Translations under genes and position numbers: made by a program
Notes under the pieces: model-generated
What the model saw: only the letters and a program-made list of their open reading frames with translations
The model's database searches: none
Told to the model about the DNA's origin: nothing
Shown: in pieces, positions 32,601 to 44,692 of the stretch
Numbering within the stretch: the first letter of the stretch is position 1
Layout of the letters: each line of letters opens with the position of its first letter
From: Udeniomyces pyricola
Taxonomy: Eukaryota > Basidiomycota > Tremellomycetes > Cystofilobasidiales > Mrakiaceae
DNA: 64,000 nucleotides
Reading direction: 5' to 3'
Assembly: GCA_039545295.1 (NCBI GenBank)
Contig: BCIK01000010.1
Location: 461,280 to 525,279 of the forward strand

Positions 32601-33653
32601 TTACTCCAAACTCGTTGATTTCTGGTCGCTCGGCGTCCTCCTCTTTGAAATGTGCTGCGGTTGGAGTCCATTCTACGCCGAGGACACCCAACAGATGTAC
32701 AAGAACATTTGCTTTGGCAAGATCCGATTCCCAAGGGGCGTCATCGACGAGGATGGCAAGCAGTTTGTCAAGGGCGTGAGTCAACCGGAACATGCATGAC
32801 TCAGAGGATTTCTCTGCGAGTGTCTCACGTATCGCCTCTTTCATAGCCTTGCTGACAATCCGTTCTCTCGATCACTCTGCTATCAGCTTCTCAATCGAAA
32901 CCCCAAGCATCGACTCGGAGCGACCCGAGACGCCGCCGAGCTCAAGGACCACCCCTTCTTCAAGTCTGTCGATTGGATTGCTCTCGCTAACAAGCAAGTC
33001 ACCCCGCCTTTCAAGCCCGTCGTTGAATCGGACGAATCCGTTGCCAACTTTGATATCGAGTTCACTTCGACGGCCGTGTCGTCAGCAAATCCGTTCGAGG
33101 AGGACGACCCGATCGAGGGATGGAAGATGCCTAGCTCTGCCGCCGGGGCTATGTCAGGAAAGAGCGACGATCTTGTCGTTGGAAGTCAAGGAGTCGCTAT
33201 CAAGGGGAGCGCTTCGTCCCGACCTGGGTTAAACCCGTTGGCCGGTAGTCCGTTGACGAGCAGTGTACAGGAGAACTTTAGGGGATTCACTTACTCGGGC
33301 GAATCAATGATCGTACGTTGTTTTCTTCATCTATCTACATCGTGCCCTGTACACATTGCTTCGGACCCCTACAGTTGCGAGATTTTTCTCTGCACTTCTG
33401 CTAATGTCAATGCTCTGGTTTCTCTTTCATACACAAACTCGATTGCGTGGCACAACAGCATGCTGCGGACGGTCTTGTGATTGGTGACGAGGAAGGCGAA
33501 TCTTTGGATGACGACGAGGACGCGATTGATCCAGATGATTACGACGAAGACGAAGAAGAGGAGGAGGACGATGACGATGGGGAGGAGGCGACCTATGTCC
33601 GAGGTGTTCTTCGTCGCCGTGGTGACTCGGAGGATATCGACATGGATCACTAG
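29641..33653 (+). CDS. SCH9: SCH9-type AGC serine/threonine kinase (C2 + kinase)
   Basis: TORC1-linked growth and stress kinase, the fungal S6K/PKB-like enzyme. Eleven exons join in phase to 780 residues: 29641-29646, 29806-29832, 30044-30165, 30525-31157, 31419-31550, 31656-31725, 31836-32233, 32363-32485, 32565-32775, 32887-33312, 33459-33653. A C2 domain spans about residues 136-330 ([13 protein letters not shown] to RVQIRYDV). The kinase spans about 336-600: glycine loop GRGTFG, Lys in YAMKVL, catalytic loop YRDLKPEN, CDFGLS, activation loop [14 protein letters not shown]. The AGC tail ends in the hydrophobic motif FRGFTY, the TORC1-type phosphosite context. A strongly acidic tail follows. 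The first exon is only ATGAAG, and the intron before 30525 is long, so the N-terminus is the least certain part. Divergent from aldehyde dehydrogenase. Confidence 0.93.
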
Positions 33654-35135
33654 GCATATATTGTCTTCCTTCTCTTTCCACTGTTCGGTCCCTTCTTCAT
33701 TTATCTATCTACCTTTGAACGTGAAACACCATTTCAGGTTTCTCTGTCTTCTTCATCGATCCTCTCACGGTCTTCGACCCACTTTCCCTTGGACACTTCT
33801 CTCTTACTCTGCCCTCTATAATCCCTCTCAGTGTACTTTTCTTCTTGTCCTTTCACCGTCATTTTCTTTCGAAACAAGCCGCTTGGCTTTTGTCTAGCTT
33901 CTGGGCAGTTATCCGCACACACGATTCCTTAACTCTTCTCTTTCGTCCTTTCTCTCTCTCCATCCCATACATCCAACTCTGCGCACTTTAGCGTCTTTGG
34001 CCATCCCATCGCCCAACCCAATCCTCCTCAAAATCAATCAACCCCTCGATTCCATAACCTGACCTTCTTCGTCCTGTCAGCCCCGCACCATGTCATTTTT
34101 CCCTGTTCGGCTTTGTCTTTCCCTCGATTGCGTCTTTCATACCGCCTCGATTCTTCCTCTCTCACTCGTGTATCTCACACTCTCCCAATCCCCCCTCCCC
34201 TTTTTCTCCCCTTTGCCAAATTCCCCCCCCCCCCCCAAATTCCGCTCTTCCTCCTGTGTGAACCCCCAACAACCCCTCTTCCTCATTCACTCGCCTATCT
34301 TCTATCCTCTCTATGCCCTTCTTGCCCCTTCCCCCCCCCCTCCCCCCCAACAAAAAAAAACCGCTCTTCCCCTCCTTATCACCGTATGTCTTTCTCTCTT
34401 CTACTTCTCCCCGCGTGTAGCTTTCCTGCTTCTTTGCCTTTGACTGTGCTCCCCTTTCTTTTTAATGGGTTTCCTCCATCCACCCTTTCCTCTCTTGTTT
34501 CAATTTCCTTCTCTCTTGTTTCGTTTCCCTTCTTCTTCTTCTTCTTCTTCTTCTCCTCCTTCTTTTCTTTGTTTTCCCTTTCAGTGATCAACCCCATCCC
34601 ATTCATGGCTATGCTGTTTCTATCGTCGATTAATTGCTTGCCGAACATCTCTTTGCAACAATAAATAAAAATACGAAATATATCAAACTGAACAACCCAA
34701 CCGTTTAGGCTGCTTCATATATAGGCCAATCCAGTCTCGCATGTCGCACGGAGTGAAGGTGTGGTTCAGCTTTGGACCCAGCACTTAATAGCTGCTGTTG
34801 TCATTCCGAGGTATCATCGGTCACCCCGCCTCGGTCCCACTAAAAGTATTGAACAGACCAGAGTGTTCAACCGGCCGGACAGCCATCAAGTATAGCTCGA
34901 ATCATCAGCTCTACCATGACCATGACGGATTGACCAGAGTTCCATCACGATTCTCTTTCCCTCAACCCCCCCCCCCCCCCCCCTCAAAAGAAAGAAAAAG
35001 AAGAAGAAAAAAAAAACTCGGAAGCCCAAACAGAAAAACCAAATGAATACACCAAAACCCGATTTCCGGGCATAACATATAAACCAAAGTCCTTTTTTTT
35101 TTTTTTTTTTTTCTCTCTTTTTCCTTCCCCTTCTT
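33654..35135. other. Convergent intergenic region between SCH9 and SEC15
   Basis: About 1.5 kb. From 33660 to about 34600 the plus strand is overwhelmingly C/T, with C runs near 34228-34238 and 34330-34347 and a TTC repeat near 34531-34552; this is probably the SCH9 3' UTR. From 34700 to 35050 the composition is mixed, with another C run near 34969-34983. A 21-T run (35091-35111) lies just beyond the SEC15 stop. The open frames in this block are composition artefacts. Confidence 0.55.
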
Positions 35136-35677
35136 TTATCCGCCTAGCCGCCTCACAGCGTCCGACTCAGCTCTCCTCATCTGACCTTTCTCAAACTCCC
35201 TCCCGCCGAGTCCACCTGCGGCGGCGGCGGCCGAACCCAGGGTAAGGCTGGCTTTGGCGAGCTTGTTGAGGATGAGGGCGAGATGAGGAGGTCGAACCAT
35301 GGGGTAGGATCGAGGGGAGGCGAGGTACGCTCGGACGGCGTTCGTTAGTGGGATACGCAGGGTCTGGACATAAGGAAAGGGAATGAGAGAGTGAAAAAAA
35401 AAAGAAGGGGGAGAGGGGGGNNNNNNNNNNNNNNNNNNNNNNNNNNNNNNNNNNNNNNNNNNNNNNNNNNNNNNNNNNNNNNNNNNNNNNNNNNNNNNNN
35501 NNNNNNNNNNNNNNNNNNNNNNNNNNNNNNNNNNNNNNNNNNNNNNNNNNNNNNNNNNNNNNNNNNNNNNNNNNNNNNNNNNNNNNNNNNNNNNNNNNNN
35601 NNNNNNNNNNNNNNNNNNNNNNNNNNNNNNNNNNNNNNNNNNNNNNNNNNNNNNNNNNNNNNNNNNNNNNNNNNNNN

Positions 35678-35719
<42 letters not shown>

Positions 35720-38700
35720 GGGAAAGAAAGTGGACGAACCATCTTGAGTTCGTCCAGCGCTGATGTGACGCCTTCGTGCCCAAGCCGCTTCATCTCGTTC
35801 TCGATGAAGAGCACGTCCGTGTAGATGTTGGCGAGCGCATTCTCGTTGAGGGTCGGATAATCTGGGCTCGTCAGCCAACCCTAAGAAGGAGAGTCATCGG
35901 AAAGAGGAACGTGGAGAAAGAGAAAGCACCAAAAAAAGAAAGAAAGAAAAAGTGATCACGAAGAGAACAAGGATGAAAAGGAAGCCCCCAAAAAAAATGG
36001 TCAGGTTCAGTTGCCTTACATAGCAAGCAAGTGATCGGGAGTAGACCCGCTCTCTCAGATGATGATCTAGGACCGGTAACCTCAACAAGAAAAAGAGGAA
36101 GAAGAGAAAAGAGGAAGAAAAGAAAAGAAGAAGAAGAAAAACAAGAAAAGATAAAGCGACGGATAGAAAATCTTACCATCATAGTGCGTGCGATGTGTCC
36201 ACAAGCCCGCTTGTACGTTGCCGTCCGGATATCCTCTCCGAGCGCACTCAGCACGGCATCGACAAAGTTGGTGAGGAACCCAATCATCTCGTCCAAATAA
36301 TCCGCTGAGACGGCAACGTTTCCGATCAAAGAAGGAACAAAGACCAGGTTCGTGTGAGCCTTTCTCACTCTTCTCCTTCTGCGCAGTCTCATCTCAAGAC
36401 AGAAAGAAATAAAAATAGAGCGAGACGTACAGGGCTCATTCTCCCTCTTCCTCGTCTTCGTCATCCAATCCATCTCGGCCAGCTCAAAGAAGTCATCGAG
36501 TTTGGATGCAATCACTTGGGAGATGCTGTCTTGAGCGAGCGTCAACGTGTGGTCGAACGAGTGCAGCGCAGAAAGTCGAATCGAACCACCTCTCTGAGCA
36601 GCTCTGTGTGGGTAAGGTTCGACATAAAAGAATTGTTCGCGAAAAGGAGCGGAGAGATGGAGGTATAGGAGGGGAACAGAGATTATCAGTGTTATCAACC
36701 CGCCAGATTGGGAACGAACCCATGCATTCAGTCAGGCACGCACCGAAGGTCCATGAGGATCAATTCCAGCTCCTGACAAGCGATGCGGAAGTGTTCGAGG
36801 TTGATGATGACTTGAGCGATTTGAGAGAGGTTGGACATGGTGCCTAGCGTGGTTCCAATTGGTTTGGACACGTGACTAATGAGGATGTTATCAAGAGACT
36901 ATCCAAGTAGCAGAGGGATAGGTAAGACGAGCGGCGCGTAAAACGAAGAGTGGATTCAGTGCGAGAGAAGACAGTGGATACCAAACGATCAAGTAACCAG
37001 ATAAGTCAGGAGCAGAATCAGGAAGATGGATAAACGACAGGCTCGGAGTAGGGAAAGAGGGAAGAGAAAGAATTAAAAACTGGACTACGGTACCTTGGTA
37101 AGAAGCTCATCGATATCTTTGTGATGGTCCGTCAGGCCATCGACAAAGACATAGAACTGATCGACAAATTCCCGAATGTCATTGCAACAATCGGGGTACG
37201 CTTTTGAAAACGGCATCGCCAAAGGGAAGCCATGTCTGTTCTCGCAAACATGCATATGTACATGCACACCAGGCGATCCACGCAAAGAAGTCTCATCATC
37301 AGGATCCTGTCCTTTCAACTAGACCGAGACAGAAGCTGACGTAGAAGTACTGCAAGAACACGTACGAGATGAGCTCATCGACAACCTCAACAGGCATCCA
37401 ACACAGTTTGGTAATGCGTCGGAACTCTGCTGGGTCGTCAATCTGCATTGGCTGATAATCATCGTTGACGATGATCTATAAAAGACGAAGAAGAAAGAAG
37501 AAAAAAAAGAGAGGGAGAGTTCGAGCGGCATGGCGTGGTTGAGTTAGTTCTCAGCAGACGGTGGTCAAGAGATTGAAGTAAAGAAGCGATTTCGGCCTAC
37601 GTTGTCAAAGCGAGAGCTGAATTTCTGTTCCAGTAGCTTGGAGTAACGTTCGAAGAGGTTGAGAAGGAGCGCATTGAGTTGTTCTGGTGCGTAGGCATGA
37701 CCCTAATGACACAACCGGTGGCAATTTGGTACATAGAAGGGGAATCAAGGGAAAAGGAGAGGGAAAGAAAGAAACCGCACGCATATCAGCTCGGTGTCGC
37801 AGGGGAAAGAACGAATCACAGGGGGCAGCCAACAACCCAGTTATATGCCAGGGACGATAATGATGGGATTATTCACCTCAAGTGTCTGAATGAACATGAG
37901 CACCGCCGCCTTGACGCCCAAGAACACATCGAGGTCCACGCAAGTCTCAAGTCCATTCGTGATGATTTCAACAATCTTGCGACACATATCGTCCCAGAGG
38001 TTGTCGACGTCCCTTTTTGAGCGAAAGTCGTGCGTCGAACGGAGAACGGTCGATTCGAGGATGAAGAAACCGATGAGTTCTTCCATAAGTGGGGACAGGG
38101 TCGATAGAAGTGTTGCGGGTGTTGGCGAAGCTCGTTGAGACAAGATGAGCTCGGCTTGGGTCTAAAGAATAGACACAGTGATATGTCAAAGGAAATGTGT
38201 GATAAATATCAATGGACGGTTGGAGCTAGATAAATTATGGGTGATGGGCAGATGATCACCTTTCGGTCCTCTTGGTAGTTTCGCTGAAGCTCTGCTCGAG
38301 CATCCAGAGCGTCGTAGATGTGGATACACTGATAGAGGGGTTTGAAATCGATATGCACGTGATCGTTGTTGAGGGCGTCGACTATCAGATCCAAGTGTGG
38401 ATGAGAATCCCAGAAGGGGCAGAAGCAAACTCAACCGCATTAGCTTGATTTTCCACTACGCACTCGAGACAGAAAGATAGATACATCACTTACAGTCATA
38501 TCTCTCATTGTAAACGCTCTCGACCGCTCCACCAACTCTTCCCATACTAGCCACACTACTGCTCCCACCACTACCCATGCTAGCTTTCTCCTTCCTCGCC
38601 CTCCACCGCTCGATCCGCCGGCTCATGTCATTGACCGCGAGCTTACCAATCTGCCCGCTGACGCTTCGCACATCAAACAGCCATGACTTTTCCGAAGCTG

Positions 38701-39912
38701 TCACGGCATCTTTGATCTGAGCCCGAAGTGAAGGTAGCGAGGAGAGGATATGAAGAAAAAAGGGAGTCTGCGAGAGAGGGGAGGGAGGGAGATGAAGCAG
38801 GTCTTCCAGTGACTACACAATCATGCGATGAAACAGATCGACGAAACAGAATCCTCGTCAGATTATGGAAACTTCCTCATCGAACACAACAACCCGAGTA
38901 AACTATGGTACTCACCCTGAGAGCACCCCAGTATTTGCCCTCGCGAATCATCTCGCCCACGCGATTGACCAGGTCCAAAACGCGCAGGCACGACTGTAGC
39001 GTTTCAATCGCCGAATCCAAGTTCTCGGCCACCTTGCGATGTTTCAACAGAGATTTTTTCTGAACGGACGAACAACAAAGTAACAACCATATCAGATCTG
39101 TGGTCAGCGTTTATAATGGGCTAGAAATAGACCCGCCCCCAAGACCCACGAGAGCCCAACGGTGATCTGGAGAACCCGAGATGCTGCTGCGTGGCGGGGC
39201 TTCATCGCTCGTACCTTGTCCATCAGCGACTTGCCAACTTCACCCATCTGCGAGTCTAGCTCGCCTATCCGATGCCTGAGATGAACGGTTCCTTGTCGAA
39301 CTGTCAGAAGCGTCGATACGGAAGACACAAAGTCCTGTAGGTGAGGTAGATCCGAGAAGAATGTTATTGAGAGGGGAGAAAAGATAAACGATTCATTACG
39401 CGTCGACTTTGGAGTCCGTCCGTCGCGCTTGATATCTGTCTATCCTCTTCTACGCGGCATACTTGACTACCAGTATGATACCCGCCAGAGTCAATGTAAG
39501 AGAGAGAAAGAAAGAGATGACTTACCTCGTAATTTTCCCCGCATATATGTTCAATCTCACGCTCTTTATCCTCGACGAAGCGATCAAGACTCCGGAGAAA
39601 GATGTCCTCGAGCCCTTGTTCGTGCAGCTGCTTGATGATGGGTCCAAGGGGCTCAAAGTTGTCTTGAGTCGTCGAGAGGGATGCTTGGGCGATGGAAGCC
39701 GCCGAGGAAGCGGAGGAAGAGGAAGACGACGGTGTGGGAATGGTTTCGGCCAGGGTGATCTGATGAAAGCATCCAGGCAAGAAGCAAAGAGCAAGGGTTG
39801 AGCGAGGCACAGCAAGCCGTGAACGGATAGGAAAACGAGGATGGGCAGATACCTGAGAGAGCATCTGTTCAATCTCAACGTTGGAGAACTGGGTCTTTCT
39901 TCGGGGAGGCAT
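35136..39912 (-). CDS. SEC15: Exocyst complex subunit Sec15
   Basis: Sec15 is the exocyst subunit that binds the Rab GTPase Sec4 on secretory vesicles and links them to tethering at sites of growth. Start ATG at 39912, MPPRRKTQFSNVEIEQMLSQ. The next exons read LEDIFLRSLDRFVEDKEREI, DFVSSVSTLLTVRQGTVHLR, KKSLLKHRKVAENLDSAIET and GKYWGALR, the conserved N-terminal coiled region. The helical middle and C-terminal part includes LYQCIHIYDALDARAELQRN, MPVEVVDELISYVFLQYFY and HGFPLAMPFSKAYPDCC. The C-terminal exon runs TLRIPLTNAVRAYL to a TAA at 35138-35136. At least 14 exons, about 800 residues. The run of Ns at 35421-35677 sits in the last intron (donor after DELKM near 35740, acceptor near 35369), so coding sequence appears complete. 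Confidence 0.92.
35421..35677. other. Assembly gap of 257 N
   Basis: Flanked on the left by a purine-rich sequence ending in a G run and on the right by a pure AG repeat, so the gap is probably an unresolved microsatellite. It lies within the last SEC15 intron. Confidence 0.95.
35678..35717. repeat. (AG)n microsatellite bordering the gap
   Basis: Twenty uninterrupted AG units adjoining the Ns; the coding-strand equivalent is a CT tract inside the last SEC15 intron. Confidence 0.95.
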
Positions 39913-40308
39913 GACTGGCCAAGGTGAGTTGGAAGAACGGGAGGGCTGAAGAAGTTGATGTTGTGGGAGAAGGACGTCGACGTTGTCGGCCCCATCCGAG
40001 CCAACTGCGACGCGTAATTAATGTGAGTTTCATCAACATTGACGGTCCAGCTGATTCTTCATCGTAAAATATGATGCGGCATCATGCATGAAGCCATATG
40101 AAGCCTGTTGAACAATCATGTCCCGTGGTGTGACTTCTGTTGTTCGCGCATATACATATATATTCATATATATATATGATGGTACATAAATGACAACTAT
40201 CACCTGATGCATGATCAGTCCATTCAACTCGATCCGTGGTTTCCACTTCACTTGGATCTGCACACATGACGTCTCACCCTTGCTGCATTATATCTTGCCA
40301 GGCATTCA
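39913..40308. promoter_or_regulatory. Upstream region of SEC15, downstream of ELG1
   Basis: About 395 bp between the ELG1 stop and the SEC15 ATG on the minus strand. It contains an AT-rich patch of CATATA and TATATA units at about 40149-40177. No gene was found. Confidence 0.5.
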
Positions 40309-43300
40309 TCAATCGTTCAACGTCTCAAACCCTCCTTCTCTCGCCGCTTGCTCCCCATCCTCCCCAAGCATCCACAGATGCCTCATGTACACTCCTCTAG
40401 CCAGCCCACCCCCACTCGCACCCCCACCGCCGCCTGCTTCATTCGCACTAACCGCCGCCGCGGTCACCATAGCCAACAAACCCGCTTTGGCACTCGCACG
40501 CATCATCTTGCCGTCCCTGCCGATGCCAGCAGCGGCGGCTTCAGCTTGGTTGTCGTCCAGTCTGACCATCAGACGGATAAAGGGGGCGTAATCGACGATG
40601 AGAGACGCCCGGGGTAGAAGGGGGGTCGCGTACAACTGATGGATGGGTTCGATCGCGTCCAGAAGTAAGGTGAGGTGATGCGATCTGGATGCAAAGGAAT
40701 CAGTCAAAGTATGCGGAACGAGAGAAGAAGAAAACAAGGCATCGGACATCGATCGTTCCGAGAGCCGTCAGCAAACTGAACGCTCCAAAGTAGGAAAGAG
40801 AAACGCGGCGACAGTACGATATTCTCACCTGTTTTCTCTCAATTCCCGTGTGGAAAGCCAGATTGATTTCTTCCCTAGTTCCGTCTCCTTCGCCTCCCTC
40901 ATCTCATCTGATTCATTCCGATCCGTCAACCACCTCATCAACCTCCTTGCGTCTCTCCCCAACTCTGACTCCCGACTAACTTCCGGTAACGCCATCCTGA
41001 ACTCGGACCCATCGACCTCAGGTTTCTCTAGCATCGCCCATCCAACCTCCTCGTCCGCCACCGTCGTCAACGACGTCGACGACAACTCCGATCGGTCCTT
41101 CTCAAAGAGCGCGAGGGTGGCGTCAGATCGACGGTCGACATGAGCATCCAGGAACGAGAATGTGTCGAGGTGGTGAAGGATGGAATGGAGAGGATCGGCT
41201 GGTCGATTTTGACCGGGTAAGATGATGGCCGAGGAGGCCGAGCGGGGTGGAGGCGAAGTAGAGGCAGGAGTGAATACTGCAGTTGACCAATCCTGCATTC
41301 GTTCCAACTCGTCCTCTTCCACCTCCTCCTTCGAACCAGACGACGACGACAACGACGACCATGACCTCACACCAACCTTAACTCCTTTTCTAACTTTGCA
41401 CTCGCCCGTCAACACATTTAAAGCTCTCCTGAGGTCCGGCTCATCTCGCGGCTGAGTCGGAGCAGGGTGTCCCAAAAGCGCTTCAGTTCCAAGCTCGAGC
41501 GTATGGTAGAGATTTTTGGTGTAGAGAGAGGCAGCGAGGTGGGGATTCAAATCATAACCGAGAGTACGGGCCAAAGTTTCGAGATAAGGAACAGCCAGGT
41601 AAGATGGTGGAGGGACGAAGTGGAGAGTAGTTTGAAGGGGAAGTCGATCAGTCGGAACGAGGGCCACATCTGAGATTGAGGTCAAAAGGATGGGTGCCCA
41701 ACAAAACTGATCTCAGCTTCATCAATCATCTGAGGTGGAATGGCCGAGAAAGTGAGAAGAACAGGAAATGGTCCAAGCGTACCATTGCAAGTCATGACGA
41801 CTGGGCGCTTCGATTCGGCAATCAAAGCGACAACCTTGTCCCAGAAGCCAGCGTCCTCTTCGAACAGAATGTCGACCTCCTCGAGGAGGATGAGCGACTG
41901 TCGAACTTTGGTTGATGTCGCTTGGGCTATCTCTCCTGACGAAGGCTGAACCCCTGACGGTTGGTTGCTGTCGGGATGTGGTGGTGTCGTCGTCTCCTGC
42001 TGATTCTCGACTTTCGATTGGCGCGTCTTTCCATTCCCCATGAGCTGAATGAAAGCGTTGGCATCCTTCATTTTCTTCTCTACCATCCCAATTGCCGCTG
42101 TCCTACCACCTCCACCCATACCCGTGCCACCTTTTGCGACGAGATGACTCTTACCCACTTCTCCCACCATGATGCCAAGGTTTCGACCGCTCCTCGAACC
42201 AACGCCTGGCCAGACTTCAAAGACATCCCATCCGAGTTCGGCCGCACACGCATAGACTGCCGCTGTCTTTCCCGAGCCGGGGCGACCGGTGACAAGAATG
42301 GAGTTGGTGAGGTGCGTGGTAAGAGATGGGTACGAGGCACCTGTCGGAAGGAACTCATGTTGGTTGGATATTGGCTGGGGCTGCTGAGGCTGATTACACG
42401 GGACTGAGGTGCATGTTGATCCATCATCCGACACGATGGGGTCATCAGCATCGTCTAACGCATATCCGGCTTCCTCGTCCGAGTTCACAATCCAGTCATC
42501 TTCCTTCCTCTTTCTACCCCGTTTCGGTTTTTCAATCTTGCGAACAACCTCCTTCTTTTTCTTGACCTTTTCCTTCCCTTTACTCTTAGCAGACCCAATG
42601 CTAGCTTGACTCGCGTTCGGGCCGTCTGCCTCTGGGTCAAGAGACACCGAGGGGTGCGTTGCTCGGGTCACTTCAAGCGTTTGGATCCAATCCCTCAAGT
42701 AGAGTGCCTCGATTTCGTTGCCGAGAACCTCTTCGGCCCGTCGCGGACGGAACCGTTCAGTCCAAAGGCTGGTTTCGAGAGACGGGCCACCGTTGCGAGG
42801 ATCAGGATCGGAGTGAGATGCCCTAGATGAGGATGAGGGTGGAGCGGAAGGATGGGTATGCGAGAGGCGAGCGAAAGCTGGATGAGCTAAGATGATGGGT
42901 GAAATTGAAGGCGGGGAAGCTGTAGTAGGATGAGAAGTGTGCGACGGTCGAAGAAGTCGTGTGGGCAGGCCAAGGCTAGAGGTAGGCGTGGGCATCTCGT
43001 TCGAGGGCATGTACCCTTTCCAAAACGAGGCTTCCTCTTCTGGACTCCACCCAGACGATAGGTGGGAGCGGCTTGAGGCTTCTTTTGAAAAAAGATCGTC
43101 GAGAGTCGTTGTTGTGGCTGATTCATAGGCGGTCCAGTCGAAGCCGCAGTGGATTTCTTCCTTAGATCTCGCCAGGAGTGGATGCATGGACACTTCGAGA
43201 GATTGCAAACCTTTGCCACTTGCCGGAATCGAGGTCGAAGCCGAGCTTCCGGCTTTAGTCGTGCGAATGGTGGTGAAGAAAGAATGGGCTGGCTTTTTGG

Positions 43301-44692
43301 GGCTACGAGTAGTCGTGGAAGCCGTGCCCACCTGCTTTTTGGGCGACTCGACGAGGTCAATCACCTGCTCAGCTGCCCTACTCTTGCCTTTCCTCCGGTT
43401 GTTAACTCTCCCGTCATTCGTCGTTCCATCCATGATGTCGTCTGGTGCGTCTTCTCCGCCCGAGAGGTCGATGGCGAGCTCTGCCGAAGCGCCCTTCTCG
43501 AGCTTCTGGCGTTTGGTGAAAAACGAGTGAGTTGGTTTTGAGGAAGGTTGCGTTTTAGACGAAGAGGCGACAGCGGCAGCATGATTCTTAGTTGGCTGCG
43601 AATGAAGGCAGCTGAAGGGCTCCGAGTCGACATCGTGGACTTCGGTAGATTGGTTACGGTTTGGTCCAGAGATAGAAATTGCGTCCTCTTCTTCTGAGGA
43701 GGAGCCAACGGTGTGATGTGAACGACTGGATGCAGTGCGAGATCGTTTGGAGAGAGCTGGAACTGAGGATTCAAGGATAGGATGAGGCTCGGTCGACGAC
43801 GGATGGATCTGAGGGCATGCTGCGGTTGAAGTAGAAGCCTCCTTGGCCAAAGACAGAGCCGCTGCTGGACATGACGCCAGTGTATCGTGTTCTGTGCTGA
43901 GTGGTAGTTGATCGTCTATGTAAGAACATATGCGTCAGCTATGTCGATCCTTGTTCCACGAACAAGCTCCGAGCAAGTAGGTACACACATGAAGAGCGAG
44001 ATGCTGCAGCCGAGGCGCCGTACGTTACTGCCAGGAACCAGATATACAACCAGGTTTGTCAATCGACTATCACAGTGCGTCCAACCATCTCACGGACATC
44101 GACACTGTCTTTCTTCGACTGTGAAACTCAATATTGACTCACACATGGAGTCGCCCACCTCGAGCCTTTCCTTATCACGAGATTCCAATTTCCGTCCAAC
44201 CTTCCCTTTGCACTTCTCCTCATTCTTCACAGACCCCAAACCTAGCTCCGTAGCCTTGGTAATCTCGTTGGAGGGTGTAGTTTTCTTCTTGGGTGGTCGC
44301 CCACGCTTCTTCTTGATAGGTGGCTCTGCTTCAAGAGCCCCTCGGTCGTTGTCAGCAGCGCCAGACGAAGGCGCGGTGCCGTTGGACGCATCAGACGTCG
44401 TCGAGATGGATGGTTCCGGTAGGAGCGACGATGAAGAGGGCACCGATAACACCGGAGGAAGACTAGCAGGAGGGGGAGGAGGAGCAGCTGTCCCAAGGGT
44501 ATTGGTATCCTTGGAGAAGGCGAGGACGGCTTGCTTGGGATCAGGGATCGACGACGCGACGGGCGCCTTCTTGCGCTTCTTGGGCGCGATGGGTACTGGT
44601 GCTGGAGCCGATGACGCGGAGATCGGGTGCTTAGTTGAGTGTGAGAAGAGAGGATGGAGCGAGGAGGAAGGCTGAGGGGGAGGAGGGTCCAT
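40309..44692 (-). CDS. ELG1: ELG1/ATAD5-type AAA+ ATPase, PCNA unloader
   Basis: Large subunit of the alternative RFC complex that unloads PCNA from DNA after replication. Four exons join in phase to 1299 residues: 44692-44143, 43915-41783, 41669-40829, 40684-40309. The N-terminal half is disordered, with an AT-hook-like KKRGRPPKKK (about residue 147), acidic SIM-like IDLSGGEDAPDD, and two similar KPTHSFF / KPAHSFF segments that look like degenerate PIP boxes. LWTERFRPRRAEEVLGNE opens the clamp-loader-like part. Walker A is GRPGSGKTAAVYACAAELGW, and LILLEEVDILFEED is the Walker B region, a fit to ELG1-class proteins. Sensor 1 VVMTCND is formed exactly across the exon 2/3 junction. The C-terminal helices read LIVDYAPFIRLMVRLDDNQ. 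The upstream TTG-started extension (to 44776) is not used because ATG at 44692 is the first methionine in frame. Confidence 0.9.

Noticed and set aside
34113..34664. 183-codon frame downstream of SCH9
   Set aside because: Pure pyrimidine-tract artefact with poly-Pro and poly-Phe stretches.
35136..35878. Open frames running through the N gap
   Set aside because: They exist only because Ns are translated as unknown residues; only the flanking SEC15 exons are real.
40309..40760. Apparent frameshift in ELG1 before the C-terminal segment
   Set aside because: A normal GT-AG intron (40828-40685) with two carried bases joins RELREN to RSHHLTLLLDAIEP in frame, so no break is needed.
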